From: Aliidiomarina sedimenti | Lineage (GTDB): Bacteria > Pseudomonadota > Gammaproteobacteria > Enterobacterales > Alteromonadaceae | Length of the DNA stretch: 64,000 nucleotides | Direction of reading: 5' to 3' | Assembly: GCF_003986955.1 (NCBI RefSeq) | Contig: NZ_PIPN01000005.1 | Span: 248,001 to 312,000, forward strand | Shown here: positions 47,372 to 55,978 of the stretch, piece after piece | How the letters are laid out: the number at the start of each line of letters is the position of its first letter | Position numbering within the stretch: position 1 is the stretch's first letter | Notes under the pieces: model-generated | Database searches by the model: none | Seen by the model: the letters and a program-made list of their open reading frames with translations, nothing else | What the model was told of the DNA's origin: nothing | Made by a program: the position numbers and the translations under genes

Positions 47372-48818
47372 ATTATCCCGCGACGAGCTTTTATCGAAGG
47401 CCATGTACATTAATGGCAACTGGCTGCAAGGCGACGCAACCTTTGACGTCAGCAACCCGGCATCTGGTGAAGTAGTCGGCCAGGTAGCGAGCGCCAGCCA
47501 GAAAAACGTTGAACAGGCAATTGACGCCGCACATAAAGCACTGCAAAGCTGGCGTCGCTGCACCGCTGAACAGCGCGGCAAAAAGCTCCGTCAATGGTAC
47601 GACGCTATTATGGAACACCAGCAGCCGCTGGCTGAAATTATGACGCTGGAGCAAGGCAAACCCGTCGCCGAAGCAGCTGGCGAAATAGCCTATGGCGCCA
47701 GCTTCGTCGAATGGTTTGCAGAAGAGGCGCGGCGCGTCCGTGGTGATATTCTGCCGTTATTAAGCGAAGGTCAGCAAACACGGGTCATTAAGCAGCCCGT
47801 TGGTGTGGTCGGCTGCATAACCCCGTGGAACTTTCCAAATGCAATGATTACCCGCAAAGTAGCGCCAGCTTTGGCAGCTGGTTGCACCGTCGTGGTTAAG
47901 CCACCCAGTCTGACGCCGCTTTCTGCGCTGGCGCTTGCGGTGCTGGCTGAGAAAGTTGGGATCCCGCCAGGGGTGATTAATATTGTTCCCACTGACGATG
48001 CGAAAATGTTCAGCGAAACACTGTGCAGCAATGAAAAAGTGCGCAAATTATCCTTCACCGGGTCAACCAAAGTCGGTCAGAACCTGATGCGACTGTGCGC
48101 TGAAAACGTGATGAAAGTATCGTTGGAACTCGGTGGTAATGCGCCTTTTATCGTGTTTGACGATGCCGACCTGGATGTCGCTGTGGAGCAGTTTATAGCC
48201 TGTAAATTTCGCAATGCCGGGCAAACCTGTATCAGCGCGAACCGGGTGTTAGTTCAGAAGGACATTCACGATGCATTCGTCGGGAAGCTGTCCGCCGCAA
48301 TGAAGGAACTGAAAATAGGCGATGGTATGCAAGACGGCGTCGATATGGGGCCGCTGATTAACCAGGACGCCGTGGAGAAAGCGCAGGAACTGGTCAGGGA
48401 TGCCCTGGAACAGGGCGCTTCCTGCGAGCTTGAGGGCGGTCAGCGTACGGATATCGGAGCCCTGTTTTACGCTCCCGAACTCCTGACGGGCATTCGCAAT
48501 GATATGAAAATTGCCAATACAGAAATTTTTGCGCCGGTGGTTGCAGTGCAGCGTTTCGACACTGAAGACGACGGCATTCAACTCGCCAACGATACCGAGT
48601 ACGGATTAGCGGCCTATTTCTGTGCCTCCTCCGTGCAGCGCATTCACCGTGTCAGTGAAGCGCTTGAGGCTGGTTTGGTCGGTATCAACGCCGGTGCGAT
48701 TTCCAATGCGCTGCACCCTTTTGGAGGCATGAAGCAATCAGGTATTGGCCGTGAAGGCTCACATTATGGTATTGATGAATACCTGGAAATTAAAACCTTA
48801 ATACAAGGTAATCTATGA
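47364..48818 (+). CDS. Succinate-semialdehyde-dehydrogenase-like aldehyde dehydrogenase
   Basis: An NAD(P)-dependent aldehyde dehydrogenase of 484 residues. It shows the N-terminal YINGNWL, TPWNFPNAMITRKVAPALAAGC, FTGSTKVGQ, the general base Glu255 in LELGGNAPF and the nucleophile Cys289 in GQTCISANR. Similarity of the phrases LEQGKPVAEAAGEIAYGASFVEWFAEEARR places it with GabD-type succinate-semialdehyde dehydrogenases. The actual substrate here is uncertain, because its operon partners handle sugars and aldehydes rather than GABA. It overlaps both neighbours (8 and 4 bases). Confidence 0.88.
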   Translation: MSKLSRDELLSKAMYINGNWLQGDATFDVSNPASGEVVGQVASASQKNVEQAIDAAHKALQSWRRCTAEQRGKKLRQWYDAIMEHQQPLAEIMTLEQGKPVAEAAGEIAYGASFVEWFAEEARRVRGDILPLLSEGQQTRVIKQPVGVVGCITPWNFPNAMITRKVAPALAAGCTVVVKPPSLTPLSALALAVLAEKVGIPPGVINIVPTDDAKMFSETLCSNEKVRKLSFTGSTKVGQNLMRLCAENVMKVSLELGGNAPFIVFDDADLDVAVEQFIACKFRNAGQTCISANRVLVQKDIHDAFVGKLSAAMKELKIGDGMQDGVDMGPLINQDAVEKAQELVRDALEQGASCELEGGQRTDIGALFYAPELLTGIRNDMKIANTEIFAPVVAVQRFDTEDDGIQLANDTEYGLAAYFCASSVQRIHRVSEALEAGLVGINAGAISNALHPFGGMKQSGIGREGSHYGIDEYLEIKTLIQGNL

Positions 48819-50173
48819 CAGCAATAGAACAGCTCCGCGCCACCTTCTCACGCGGGGTGACCCGTTCAATGGACTGGCGTTTTAGTCAGTTAGAGGGCAT
48901 TGAGCGCTTTTTAACAGAGCAGACGGACGTGCTTAGCGCCGCGCTAAAAGCCGATCTAGGTAAAAGTAATGCGGAGGCCTGGACTACTGAGATTGGCTTC
49001 ACCCTTAAGGATGTTCAGTATACCCGCAAGCACCTCAGAAAATGGCTCAAACCACGCAGGGTATCGACCCCTTTGGTGGCGCGGCCCGGACACAGCAAAA
49101 TAACCCTCGAGCCCTTAGGGGTGGTGCTCATTTTCGGAGCCTGGAACTATCCGCTGCAGTTGAGCCTGAGCCCGTTAATTGCGGCCCTGGCCGCGGGTAA
49201 CTGTGCGCTGTTAAAGCCTTCTGAAGTAAGCCCTGCAACCAGTAAAGTCCTGGCTGATGTACTACCCGGCTATCTCGACAGCAATGCGGTTGAGGTGCTG
49301 GAGGGGGATGCCGATGTGGCAACTGAGCTGCTCAAACAGCGCTTCGACCATATCTTTTACACTGGCGGCGGCACGGTTGGTAAAATAGTCATGCGTGCTG
49401 CCGCTGAGCACCTCACCCCAGTCACGCTTGAACTGGGGGGAAAGAGTCCGGTTCTGGTCAGTCGTTATTGCGATATAAAAACCACCGCTCGCAGAATAGC
49501 CTGGGGCAAATGGCTTAATGCAGGGCAAACCTGTATTGCACCTGACTACGTGCTGGTTGATGCCAGCGTTAAAGAACAGCTGGTTGCTGAGTTACTCAAT
49601 GCCATTCAGTCGTTCTACGGCGACGAACCGCAACGCAGCAAGGACTACGGGCGGATAGTCAATGACCGTCATTTCAACCGCTTACTTGGTCTGTTAGATG
49701 AACACAACGTCATTAACCATAAAGATTATGATCGCCGCGAACGTTTTATGGCACCCATGCTGGTTGACGATCCGCCAGCGCACAGTGCGCTTATGCAGGA
49801 AGAGATCTTTGGCCCCCTGCTGCCGATCTGCGCGGTTGACAATCTCGACCGGGCCATCGCTAAAATTCAGAATGGCAGCAAGCCGCTGGCCTGTTACGCC
49901 TTTACCCATGATAAAAATGAACAACAACGAATTGAACAGCATATAAGCTGCGGCACGCTTTGTTTTAATGACACCCTGGTGTTTATGCTCAATCCGGAGT
50001 TGCCTTTTGGTGGCGTCGGTAACAGCGGCATGGGGCGATACCATGGAGAGTACGGGGTGCAAACCTTTTCCCACCAGAAGCCGGTGATGACGCGTCGTTT
50101 CATGCTTGACGTCGCACTGCGTTATCCTCCGTTTAACAAACAAAAGCTGAGCTGGCTGAAAAAGCTGATGTAA
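48815..50173 (+). CDS. Class 3 aldehyde dehydrogenase (fatty/coniferyl aldehyde type)
   Basis: A 452-residue ALDH of the shorter class 3 type. It has LEPLGVVLIFGAWNYPLQLSLSPLIAALAAGN, FYTGGGTVGKIVM, the general base Glu206 in LELGGKSP, the nucleophile Cys240 in GQTCIAPDY and the C-terminal FTHDKNEQQRIEQHISCGTLCFND with NSGMGRYHGEYGVQTFSH. This class oxidises medium and long-chain or aromatic aldehydes. It is the last gene of the four-gene operon and starts inside the stop of the previous ALDH (ATGA overlap). Confidence 0.88.
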   Translation: MTAIEQLRATFSRGVTRSMDWRFSQLEGIERFLTEQTDVLSAALKADLGKSNAEAWTTEIGFTLKDVQYTRKHLRKWLKPRRVSTPLVARPGHSKITLEPLGVVLIFGAWNYPLQLSLSPLIAALAAGNCALLKPSEVSPATSKVLADVLPGYLDSNAVEVLEGDADVATELLKQRFDHIFYTGGGTVGKIVMRAAAEHLTPVTLELGGKSPVLVSRYCDIKTTARRIAWGKWLNAGQTCIAPDYVLVDASVKEQLVAELLNAIQSFYGDEPQRSKDYGRIVNDRHFNRLLGLLDEHNVINHKDYDRRERFMAPMLVDDPPAHSALMQEEIFGPLLPICAVDNLDRAIAKIQNGSKPLACYAFTHDKNEQQRIEQHISCGTLCFNDTLVFMLNPELPFGGVGNSGMGRYHGEYGVQTFSHQKPVMTRRFMLDVALRYPPFNKQKLSWLKKLM

Positions 50174-50262
50174 TAGCCTTGAAGTTAGATCGACTGCCCT
50201 TATTTAAACTAAGACAGTAGACAGATCCCTTAGAATGGACCACCAAACGAGAAGGTACTTAG

Positions 50263-51114
50263 GTGCAAGCACAGAATATTATTGATATTAACGAACAAAA
50301 CGCACAGCAGGTGCTGATCCAGGGCTCGCAAGAGAAAGTCGTTCTTATCGACTTCTGGGCGGACTGGTGCGAGCCATGTAAGCAGCTGACTCCTGTGCTG
50401 GAAAAAATCGCCGCGGATTACCCCCATGATCTGATTCTTGCCAAAATCAACTGTGAAGAGCAGCAGGCGATTGCCGCTCAGTTTGGTGTGCAAAGCCTGC
50501 CTACTTTGGTCGTTTTCAAAGATGGTCAGCCCGTCGACGGGTTGAGCGGAGCACAGCCGGAATCGGCGATTCGTCAAATGCTGGCCAATTACCTGCCCCA
50601 ACCGCAGGACGAAGCACTGGCGTTAGCCAAGCAGGCACTTGGTGAAGAAAATTTTGAAGTGGCCTACGAACAGGCGAAGCAGGCATTTGATTTGGCCCCC
50701 GACGATGCTGCTGCGCGGCTTATTCTGGCTGACGCAGCCGCCAGCATTGGCCATACTGAGCAGGCAAAAGAGCTGTTAAAAGCGCTAACCATTGCCGATC
50801 AGGATTCTTACTACCAACAGATCCTGGCTAAAATCAAACTCGCCGAAGACGCCGCTGACAGTCCTGAAGTGAAGGCGCTTGAAGACGAACTCGCGACGCA
50901 ACCGGATAATCTCGAGCTGCAGCTTAAGTTGGCAGTTCAATACCATCAGGTTCGCCGTCATGGCGAGGCACTGGATTTATTATTCAAGGTGCTGCAAACC
51001 GATATGAACTTTGCCGACGCGAAGAAAACGACCCTCGATGTCATTAATAATTTACCGGCCGGTGATCCTCTGGCCGCGAGCGCGCGTAGAAAATTGTACA
51101 GCATGCTTTATTAG
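50263..51114 (+). CDS. cnoX: Thioredoxin-TPR co-chaperone CnoX (YbbN) with intact CXXC
   Basis: A chaperone-redox protein that protects oxidised proteins and hands them to GroEL. Of 283 residues, 1-110 form a thioredoxin domain (VVLIDFWADWCEPCKQLTPVL) and the remainder is TPR-like (ALAKQALGEENFEVAYEQAKQAFDLAPDDAAARLILADAA). Cys36 and Cys39 form a full CXXC, whereas the E. coli protein lacks it, so this version may also be a reductase. The start is GTG at 50263 after AGAAGG. A TTAGAAT -10-like element lies about 30 bases upstream. Confidence 0.9.
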   Translation: MQAQNIIDINEQNAQQVLIQGSQEKVVLIDFWADWCEPCKQLTPVLEKIAADYPHDLILAKINCEEQQAIAAQFGVQSLPTLVVFKDGQPVDGLSGAQPESAIRQMLANYLPQPQDEALALAKQALGEENFEVAYEQAKQAFDLAPDDAAARLILADAAASIGHTEQAKELLKALTIADQDSYYQQILAKIKLAEDAADSPEVKALEDELATQPDNLELQLKLAVQYHQVRRHGEALDLLFKVLQTDMNFADAKKTTLDVINNLPAGDPLAASARRKLYSMLY

Positions 51115-51138
51115 CTGCTGTCGCTAGCAACGAGTTTA

Positions 51139-51166
51139 GGCCGGCTCCCTCAGCCGGTCTTTTTTT
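51139..51166 (+). terminator. Rho-independent terminator of cnoX
   Basis: An 8-pair stem GGCCGGCT / AGCCGGTC (one G-T pair) with loop CCCTC, followed by seven T's. Confidence 0.92.
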
Positions 51167-51200
51167 GTCTAAAATTCGCCGATAACGTCGCTATACGCGA

Positions 51201-51228
51201 AAAGCCAGATCTTTGCAGACCTGGCTTT
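51201..51228 (-). terminator. Terminator of the PepSY-like gene
   Basis: AAAGCCAG-A-TCT pairs with AGA-C-CTGGCTTT with one mismatch and loop TTGC. On the minus strand it ends in TTTT, 36 bases after the stop. Confidence 0.75.
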
Positions 51229-51263
51229 GAATGTGTTTTTTACAGATTGAGAATCAGTAGCGG

Positions 51264-51695
51264 CTACGACAGCTCATCCAACTGCAGTTTAATATCAACT
51301 TCGCTGCCATCTTCGTCATAGCCTTCAACCTCTACTTCACCATCTGAGCTGACGGCAATTTCATCGAAGCGGTGAATACCGCCTTCCTTGCCGTGTTCCA
51401 TCGCTTTTTGCAGTTGCGACAAGTCCAGACCCCAGGCCTCACGCGAATAGCGTTCATGCTCTTCCTGATGCACATCGCCATCAGCGTTAAAGACTACTTC
51501 GCTATGCATGCCGTCACGGGCAAAACCTTCCACTTCAACGCGGTCACCTGATTTCCATTCAACTTCTGTGACATGGCTAAAACCATAATCATCCAGCCAA
51601 TCATTAACCTTACCATGATCATCTGCCAGTACCGGGGCCGATACCATCAGTCCCAGGGCGACTGCACCTGCAAGTATGCTTTTTGCTTTCATCAT
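51264..51695 (-). CDS. Exported acidic PepSY-like protein with internal repeat
   Basis: A 143-residue precursor with signal peptide (ILAGAVALGLMVSAPVLA before DDHG) and a very acidic mature part. Two related units are visible: VEVEGFARDGMHSEVVFNADGD at about 53-74 and VEVEGYDEDGSEVDIKLQLDE at about 121-141. The E-V-E-G-Y-D-x-D-G-x-E-V pattern is typical of PepSY domains. The role is unknown; PepSY proteins often inhibit peptidases or bind ligands in the envelope. AGAGGA precedes two adjacent ATG codons, so the start may be 51695 or 51692. Confidence 0.78.
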   Translation of the reverse strand: MMKAKSILAGAVALGLMVSAPVLADDHGKVNDWLDDYGFSHVTEVEWKSGDRVEVEGFARDGMHSEVVFNADGDVHQEEHERYSREAWGLDLSQLQKAMEHGKEGGIHRFDEIAVSSDGEVEVEGYDEDGSEVDIKLQLDELS

Positions 51696-51868
51696 ATCGT
51701 CCTCTGCTTAAAGTAGGTTTCAAACTTTCCAGATAAGTATAGGCACCCCACAGCACCCAGGATGTAAACCTTTAGCAAAGGTCAACCCGAAATCGTTGCG
51801 CAGGATCATGAAAACTAACCCAAAAGTAGGATAGGCTGCGATACAAACTAAAACCATCAGGGGGCGTT

Positions 51869-53359
51869 GTGGGTAAGTTTTTTCATGGGTTAACCTTTAA
51901 ATTATTAGTCTTGGTCGTCATTGTAGGCTCGGTGCCGTTATCCATTCTGGGTGGTTTTACATTTTTTATGACCAAAGCCAATATGGAACAAAGCCTTGAG
52001 CAGCAACTAATGTTCGCTGCCGAAGACGCCGCAACACGAGCCCGTCAACTGGTCCAGGTATCACCCGACGCACTTGCTACTGCTGACAGCCGTGCTCGTC
52101 TGACTGAACAAATGCAGTTAGCCAGCCTGGGTCAGCAAGGGCGCATCCGCCTTATCGAAACCAGCAATGCTGAGATCCCTGACTATCATGCCGTCGCCAG
52201 CGTGCCTCTGGGCTCTGCTGCTCAACTGAATCAATGGAAGGTACAGGCGTTGTTGCCGGAAGATGCTCTGTACGCACCCGTCAGGCAACTCAACCTGGTG
52301 ATGTGGACACTCTGGGTAATTGCATTTATTACCGCACTCTCGATTGGTTATGCGTTCGCGCGCAGACTGTTACGCCCTTTGCATGCCCTCCTCGAGCGCC
52401 TGACCAATATAGCCAGCGGTGACGCTGATCTGACACAGCACCTGGAAGTCAGCGGTGAGGATGAATTCGCCCAGGTCGCCGCCGCATTCAATCGTTTTAT
52501 TGCCAATCTGCGCAGCGTCGTTGGCGAGCTGGCCAGTACCTCACAAACCCTTGCCAGTCAGGCGCAGCAAAGCATGCACAATGCAGAGCAATCACAGCAG
52601 GCACTGACCCGCCAGCATAATCAGGTCGATATGGTCGCCACCGCAATGAATGAAATGACCACGACGGTTCATGAAGTAGCCCAGAACACTCAGGAAGCAT
52701 CGCATAGCGCCAATGCAGCAATCAGTGCCACCGATGAAGGGCACGACGTGGTCGATGCCACCATCCGCTCAATTGGAAACCTCGCCAACGAAGTTGAGCA
52801 GGCGGCGAAAGTTATCACCGCGCTGAAAGAAGAAAGTGTCAGTATCAGCGGCATCCTCGATGCCATTCGAAGTATTGCAGATCAAACCAACCTGCTGGCC
52901 CTGAATGCCGCTATTGAGGCGGCCCGTGCAGGTGAAGCCGGGCGTGGTTTTGCCGTGGTCGCCGACGAAGTTCGCACGCTCGCGATTCGGGTGTCTGAGG
53001 CGACCGACGAAATCCACAGTATGATCACCAAACTACAGAAAAGCTCTGATGATGCGGTGGCCGTCATGGACCGCGGTCAGGAGCAGGCAGCGCAAAGCGT
53101 CAGCGATGCAGAGCAAACCGGATTGGCATTGCAGCGCATTCGTGAGGCGATTTATCAGATTAACGATATGAATGCGCAGGTCGCGGCCGCCTCTGAAGAG
53201 CAAAGCACTGTCGCCGAGGACATCAACCGCAATGTGGTGACAATTTCTGAACTCGCTTACGAAACAGCGACACAATCGAATGAAGTCGCCACAGCGAGTG
53301 AACAACTGAACCAGTTGGCGGAGACGCTGCAGGCTATCGTCCGTCGCTTCAAATATTAA
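51869..53359 (+). CDS. Methyl-accepting chemotaxis protein
   Basis: A membrane chemoreceptor of 496 residues. TM1 is at about 10-32 ([22 protein letters not shown]) and a short periplasmic domain of about 110 residues follows without a recognisable ligand fold. TM2 is at about 142-162 ([21 protein letters not shown]), then a HAMP region ([26 protein letters not shown]) and a long coiled-coil signalling domain. The hairpin tip reads [37 protein letters not shown]. No pentapeptide tether for CheR is visible at the C-terminus. The start is GTG at 51869 after GGGGG. The ligand is unknown. Confidence 0.93.
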   Translation: MGKFFHGLTFKLLVLVVIVGSVPLSILGGFTFFMTKANMEQSLEQQLMFAAEDAATRARQLVQVSPDALATADSRARLTEQMQLASLGQQGRIRLIETSNAEIPDYHAVASVPLGSAAQLNQWKVQALLPEDALYAPVRQLNLVMWTLWVIAFITALSIGYAFARRLLRPLHALLERLTNIASGDADLTQHLEVSGEDEFAQVAAAFNRFIANLRSVVGELASTSQTLASQAQQSMHNAEQSQQALTRQHNQVDMVATAMNEMTTTVHEVAQNTQEASHSANAAISATDEGHDVVDATIRSIGNLANEVEQAAKVITALKEESVSISGILDAIRSIADQTNLLALNAAIEAARAGEAGRGFAVVADEVRTLAIRVSEATDEIHSMITKLQKSSDDAVAVMDRGQEQAAQSVSDAEQTGLALQRIREAIYQINDMNAQVAAASEEQSTVAEDINRNVVTISELAYETATQSNEVATASEQLNQLAETLQAIVRRFKY

Positions 53360-53404
53360 AGCGGAATTTGACTTCCACTAATCGCTGTGGATAATAACGC
53401 CCGA

Positions 53405-53513
53405 CCCTCAGGGGAGTAGTCGCTTCTGGCCCCCAGCCAGAAGGTGCATGTCAACATAATTGGCTGAAAACGAGCCATGGTATGCACGGCAGTAGCTTGA
53501 CGAGACCTGTGGT
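53405..53513 (+). ncRNA. yybP-ykoY manganese riboswitch
   Basis: The conserved GGGGAGTAG (53411-53419) and the closing ACGAGACCTG (53500-53509) form the P1 strands: CAGG 53409-53412 pairs with CCTG 53506-53509, with CC/GG outside a T-T mismatch. Inside are a hairpin TTCTGGC/GCCAGAA (53424-53442) and a longer arm closed by GTGCAT/ATGCAC (53444-53487) with inner TGGCT/AGCCA. The conserved loop GTCAACAT is at 53450-53457. This is the RF00080 layout. The regulated gene is a TMEM165/GDT1 protein, a family of manganese exporters, which agrees with Mn(II) sensing. Confidence 0.92.
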
Positions 53514-53552
53514 GGAACTGTACAGACAGGCGGATGCCTGGCTGTGCCTGTA

Positions 53553-53598
53553 GCCGGGCAGCGCAGTAACACCACATGGAAACGACACGCTGCCCGGC
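53553..53598 (+). promoter_or_regulatory. Expression-platform hairpin of the manganese riboswitch
   Basis: GCCGGGCAGCG (53553-53563) pairs perfectly with CGCTGCCCGGC (53588-53598) across 24 bases. It ends 12 bases before the start codon at 53611 and has no T run, so control of translation is more likely than of termination. An alternative pairing of ACAGGC (53525-53530) with GCCTGT (53546-53551) competes nearby. Confidence 0.6.
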
Positions 53599-53610
53599 CG
53601 GATTCTTATC

Positions 53611-54264
53611 ATGGATGCTTTTTTCTTATCTATCATCACGGTTGGTATTGCTGAAGTCGGCGACCGCTCCCTGTTTCTGGCATTATTATTTGGCTTGCGC
53701 TACCAGCGGCCCTGGCCGGTGTTTGCCGGGATGGCTATCGGTCTGTTCCTCAATCAGGTCGTATCAGCCTTGTTTGGGATCTGGTTATTTAGCTTTCTTC
53801 AGGCTGACTGGCAAGGCTGGCTAGTGGGTATTGCTTTCCTGGTGATGGCGGTGTGGGTGCTAATACCTGAAGACGACGAGGTCAAAACTGATCTTAAAAC
53901 ACGTCACCTGGTGTTCGCTGCAGCCGTGGGTTTCTTCTTACTTGAGATGGCAGATAAAACGCAGCTGGTGGTGATTACGCTGGCTGGCAGCTACCAGGCA
54001 TTCTGGCCTGTGGTGCTGGGTTCCACCATCGGCATTCTTGCAGTCACCACGCCCGCACTCTGGCTTGGTTACCGGTTTGCCAATAAATTGCCGCTGCAAA
54101 CCATGAAATGGGTTGCCTGCGCACTGTTCCTTGTTTTAGGTCTGCTGGTATTGCTGCAGGCAGCCGGAGTCACCGGTGACACCAGTTGGTTTAACTTTGA
54201 TGCATGGTTACCTGACCACCCTGCCCTGGATTCTCCACCGTCAGCCTCGCTGTCAGTCCATTAG
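53611..54264 (+). CDS. TMEM165/GDT1 family (UPF0016) manganese exporter
   Basis: A 217-residue inner-membrane protein with about six helices in two related halves. Each half has the family E-x-G-D-(K/R)-(T/S) type motif: AEVGDRSLFLALL at about 14-26 and LEMADKTQLVVITLAG at about 111-126. In bacteria this family exports Mn2+. The yybP-ykoY riboswitch in its leader strongly supports that role. It converges with the diguanylate cyclase gene with a four-base overlap. Confidence 0.93.
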   Translation: MDAFFLSIITVGIAEVGDRSLFLALLFGLRYQRPWPVFAGMAIGLFLNQVVSALFGIWLFSFLQADWQGWLVGIAFLVMAVWVLIPEDDEVKTDLKTRHLVFAAAVGFFLLEMADKTQLVVITLAGSYQAFWPVVLGSTIGILAVTTPALWLGYRFANKLPLQTMKWVACALFLVLGLLVLLQAAGVTGDTSWFNFDAWLPDHPALDSPPSASLSVH

Positions 54265-55616
54265 CACGCTGCCAGCACCACCTGATTACGCCCCTGATTT
54301 TTAGCCTGGTACAGAGCATCATCCGATGCTCTGAGCAGTTTCTGGTAATCCGGATGGCCATCAAACACACTAACCCCAATACTCACCGAAACCGATACCT
54401 CTTCGTCACGCGCAATTCGAAACGGCTCGGCCGCCACCAGAGCGCAGAGCTCTTTCGACTTTTTCATCGCCTGCTCATGGTTTACATCCACCAATACGAT
54501 CAAAAACTCTTCTCCGCCCATCCGGAAAACGTAGTCCCCAGCCCTGCTATGGTTCATTAACAACGCCGCTACCTGTTGCAGGATCATGTCTCCGGCTTCA
54601 TGCCCATAGCGGTCATTGACCGGTTTAAAATGGTCAATATCAACGGTGAGTACGGCAAAGGATTCTTTGCTTTTTTGCGCCGTCGCCACCTGCTTGCTCA
54701 TGACCACGGGTAGAAACTTGCGGTTCAGTAACCGGGTTAGTGCGTCACGCCCGGCCTCGAGCGCGTCATTCTGATCAAACAGGTATTCAATATGAAAGGC
54801 AATACTCTTACAGTTTTCCCGCAACTCGCGCAGTAACGCCATCGGGTCCTGAGCTGCCGTCGCCAGGTCACCAAGCACAGGGACGATTTCAGTATCAATA
54901 TGTTTCATTGCTTGCTGAATCATTATGGTTTCACGCATGCCTTCAAAAGCATGGGCACCTTTATGACGAAACCAAAGGCCAAACTCAGACCCCTGAATGC
55001 GTGGCAACTGAGCCTGGGAAACGCCCATCGCTTTTTCAAACATAAACTGGTTTTCCCAATCCAGAAGCGCCGCTCGTTGCCGCTGCTTCTCGCTCGCTAC
55101 GTTCTCAGCCACTGAGAACAGCCGATAGGCTTCTTCTGCTCTGGCATTGCGTTCGTGGGAGTGACAGTATGCGTGACTCATGATTTCTATGGCGACATCG
55201 ATGAGCTCCGCCACATAATGTCGCGCACCCGGCTCGTTCAGCCGTTCACCTAACTGGTTCTTCAATGCACGTGCACCGCGCATTACTAAGTGCACCGGGA
55301 TGCCAATCCGGGCATGAACCTCCCCCACATGATGCTGCACATCGACGGCTTCAATGACCGAGGTTGGGGTCTCTGCGGTTGAAAAAAGGTTTTCTATCCA
55401 TTTCTGCATGGAACCATGCAAGCGGGTGCGAACGTCCTCATGAGTGAGGTACTGACTGCTATCATTGTCACTTAGCATTTGCTGATAAAAATACGAGGCG
55501 AGCTCGCTTTTATACTGACAGGCAACCTGATTGGCATAACTGCGTGTCTGCTGGTCGTAGTGTTCAAGTAGCGCTTGCCACTGGTTAGCCTGTCGCTGTG
55601 CACAAAAGGTTTTCAT
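54261..55616 (-). CDS. dosC: Oxygen-sensing globin-coupled diguanylate cyclase DosC
   Basis: It makes c-di-GMP in response to O2. Of 451 residues, about 1-155 form a sensor globin aligned with E. coli DosC: the proximal heme ligand His101 (GEVHARIGIPV), the distal Tyr44 and Leu66 are all kept. A helical middle domain follows. The GGDEF domain starts near 290 (DALTRLLNRKFLPVVM) with active site GGEEF at 367-371 and the inhibitory RxxD site RAGD at 358-361, so it should be active and product-inhibited. In E. coli dosC is paired with the phosphodiesterase dosP; no such gene is near here. Confidence 0.93.
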   Translation of the reverse strand: MKTFCAQRQANQWQALLEHYDQQTRSYANQVACQYKSELASYFYQQMLSDNDSSQYLTHEDVRTRLHGSMQKWIENLFSTAETPTSVIEAVDVQHHVGEVHARIGIPVHLVMRGARALKNQLGERLNEPGARHYVAELIDVAIEIMSHAYCHSHERNARAEEAYRLFSVAENVASEKQRQRAALLDWENQFMFEKAMGVSQAQLPRIQGSEFGLWFRHKGAHAFEGMRETIMIQQAMKHIDTEIVPVLGDLATAAQDPMALLRELRENCKSIAFHIEYLFDQNDALEAGRDALTRLLNRKFLPVVMSKQVATAQKSKESFAVLTVDIDHFKPVNDRYGHEAGDMILQQVAALLMNHSRAGDYVFRMGGEEFLIVLVDVNHEQAMKKSKELCALVAAEPFRIARDEEVSVSVSIGVSVFDGHPDYQKLLRASDDALYQAKNQGRNQVVLAAC

Positions 55617-55692
55617 ACTGCAGTCCCCCGATTGGTTTACCGCAGTATAGGTAGGATTGAATTAGGCGATGTTGATCTACACCAAGGCTTCT

Positions 55693-55899
55693 TTACTGAA
55701 CAGGTTCTACCTGTCTTGACGGATCAACAGCATCTTCACCCAGTGCCAGCCGCTCCAGACACTCGGCCCGTTCACGGTCATCATCAATGAGCTGACACTC
55801 CGCCATCCGCGCATCGCGCTCTGCATCACTCATATCAGTCGACGAGCATGCGACCATAACAGCGCAGGCTGCCAGTAAAGCAAAAATCCGAATTCCCAT
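55693..55899 (-). CDS. Small lipoprotein of unknown function
   Basis: A 68-residue precursor with a signal peptide ending in lipobox MVAC (Cys18). The mature part of about 50 residues is acidic and has two further cysteines (AECQLIDDDRERAECLERL) that could form a disulfide. A ribosome binding site (AGAGAGG) is in place. I know no named family. It is divergent from zapE. Confidence 0.72.
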   Translation of the reverse strand: MGIRIFALLAACAVMVACSSTDMSDAERDARMAECQLIDDDRERAECLERLALGEDAVDPSRQVEPVQ

Positions 55900-55978
55900 T
55901 GCATGCCTCTCTTCTTCTAATCTAATAAAGAAAACTCAAGTTGTTCATTAGCTTAGCAGAAAGCGTTAGAATGCCCCA

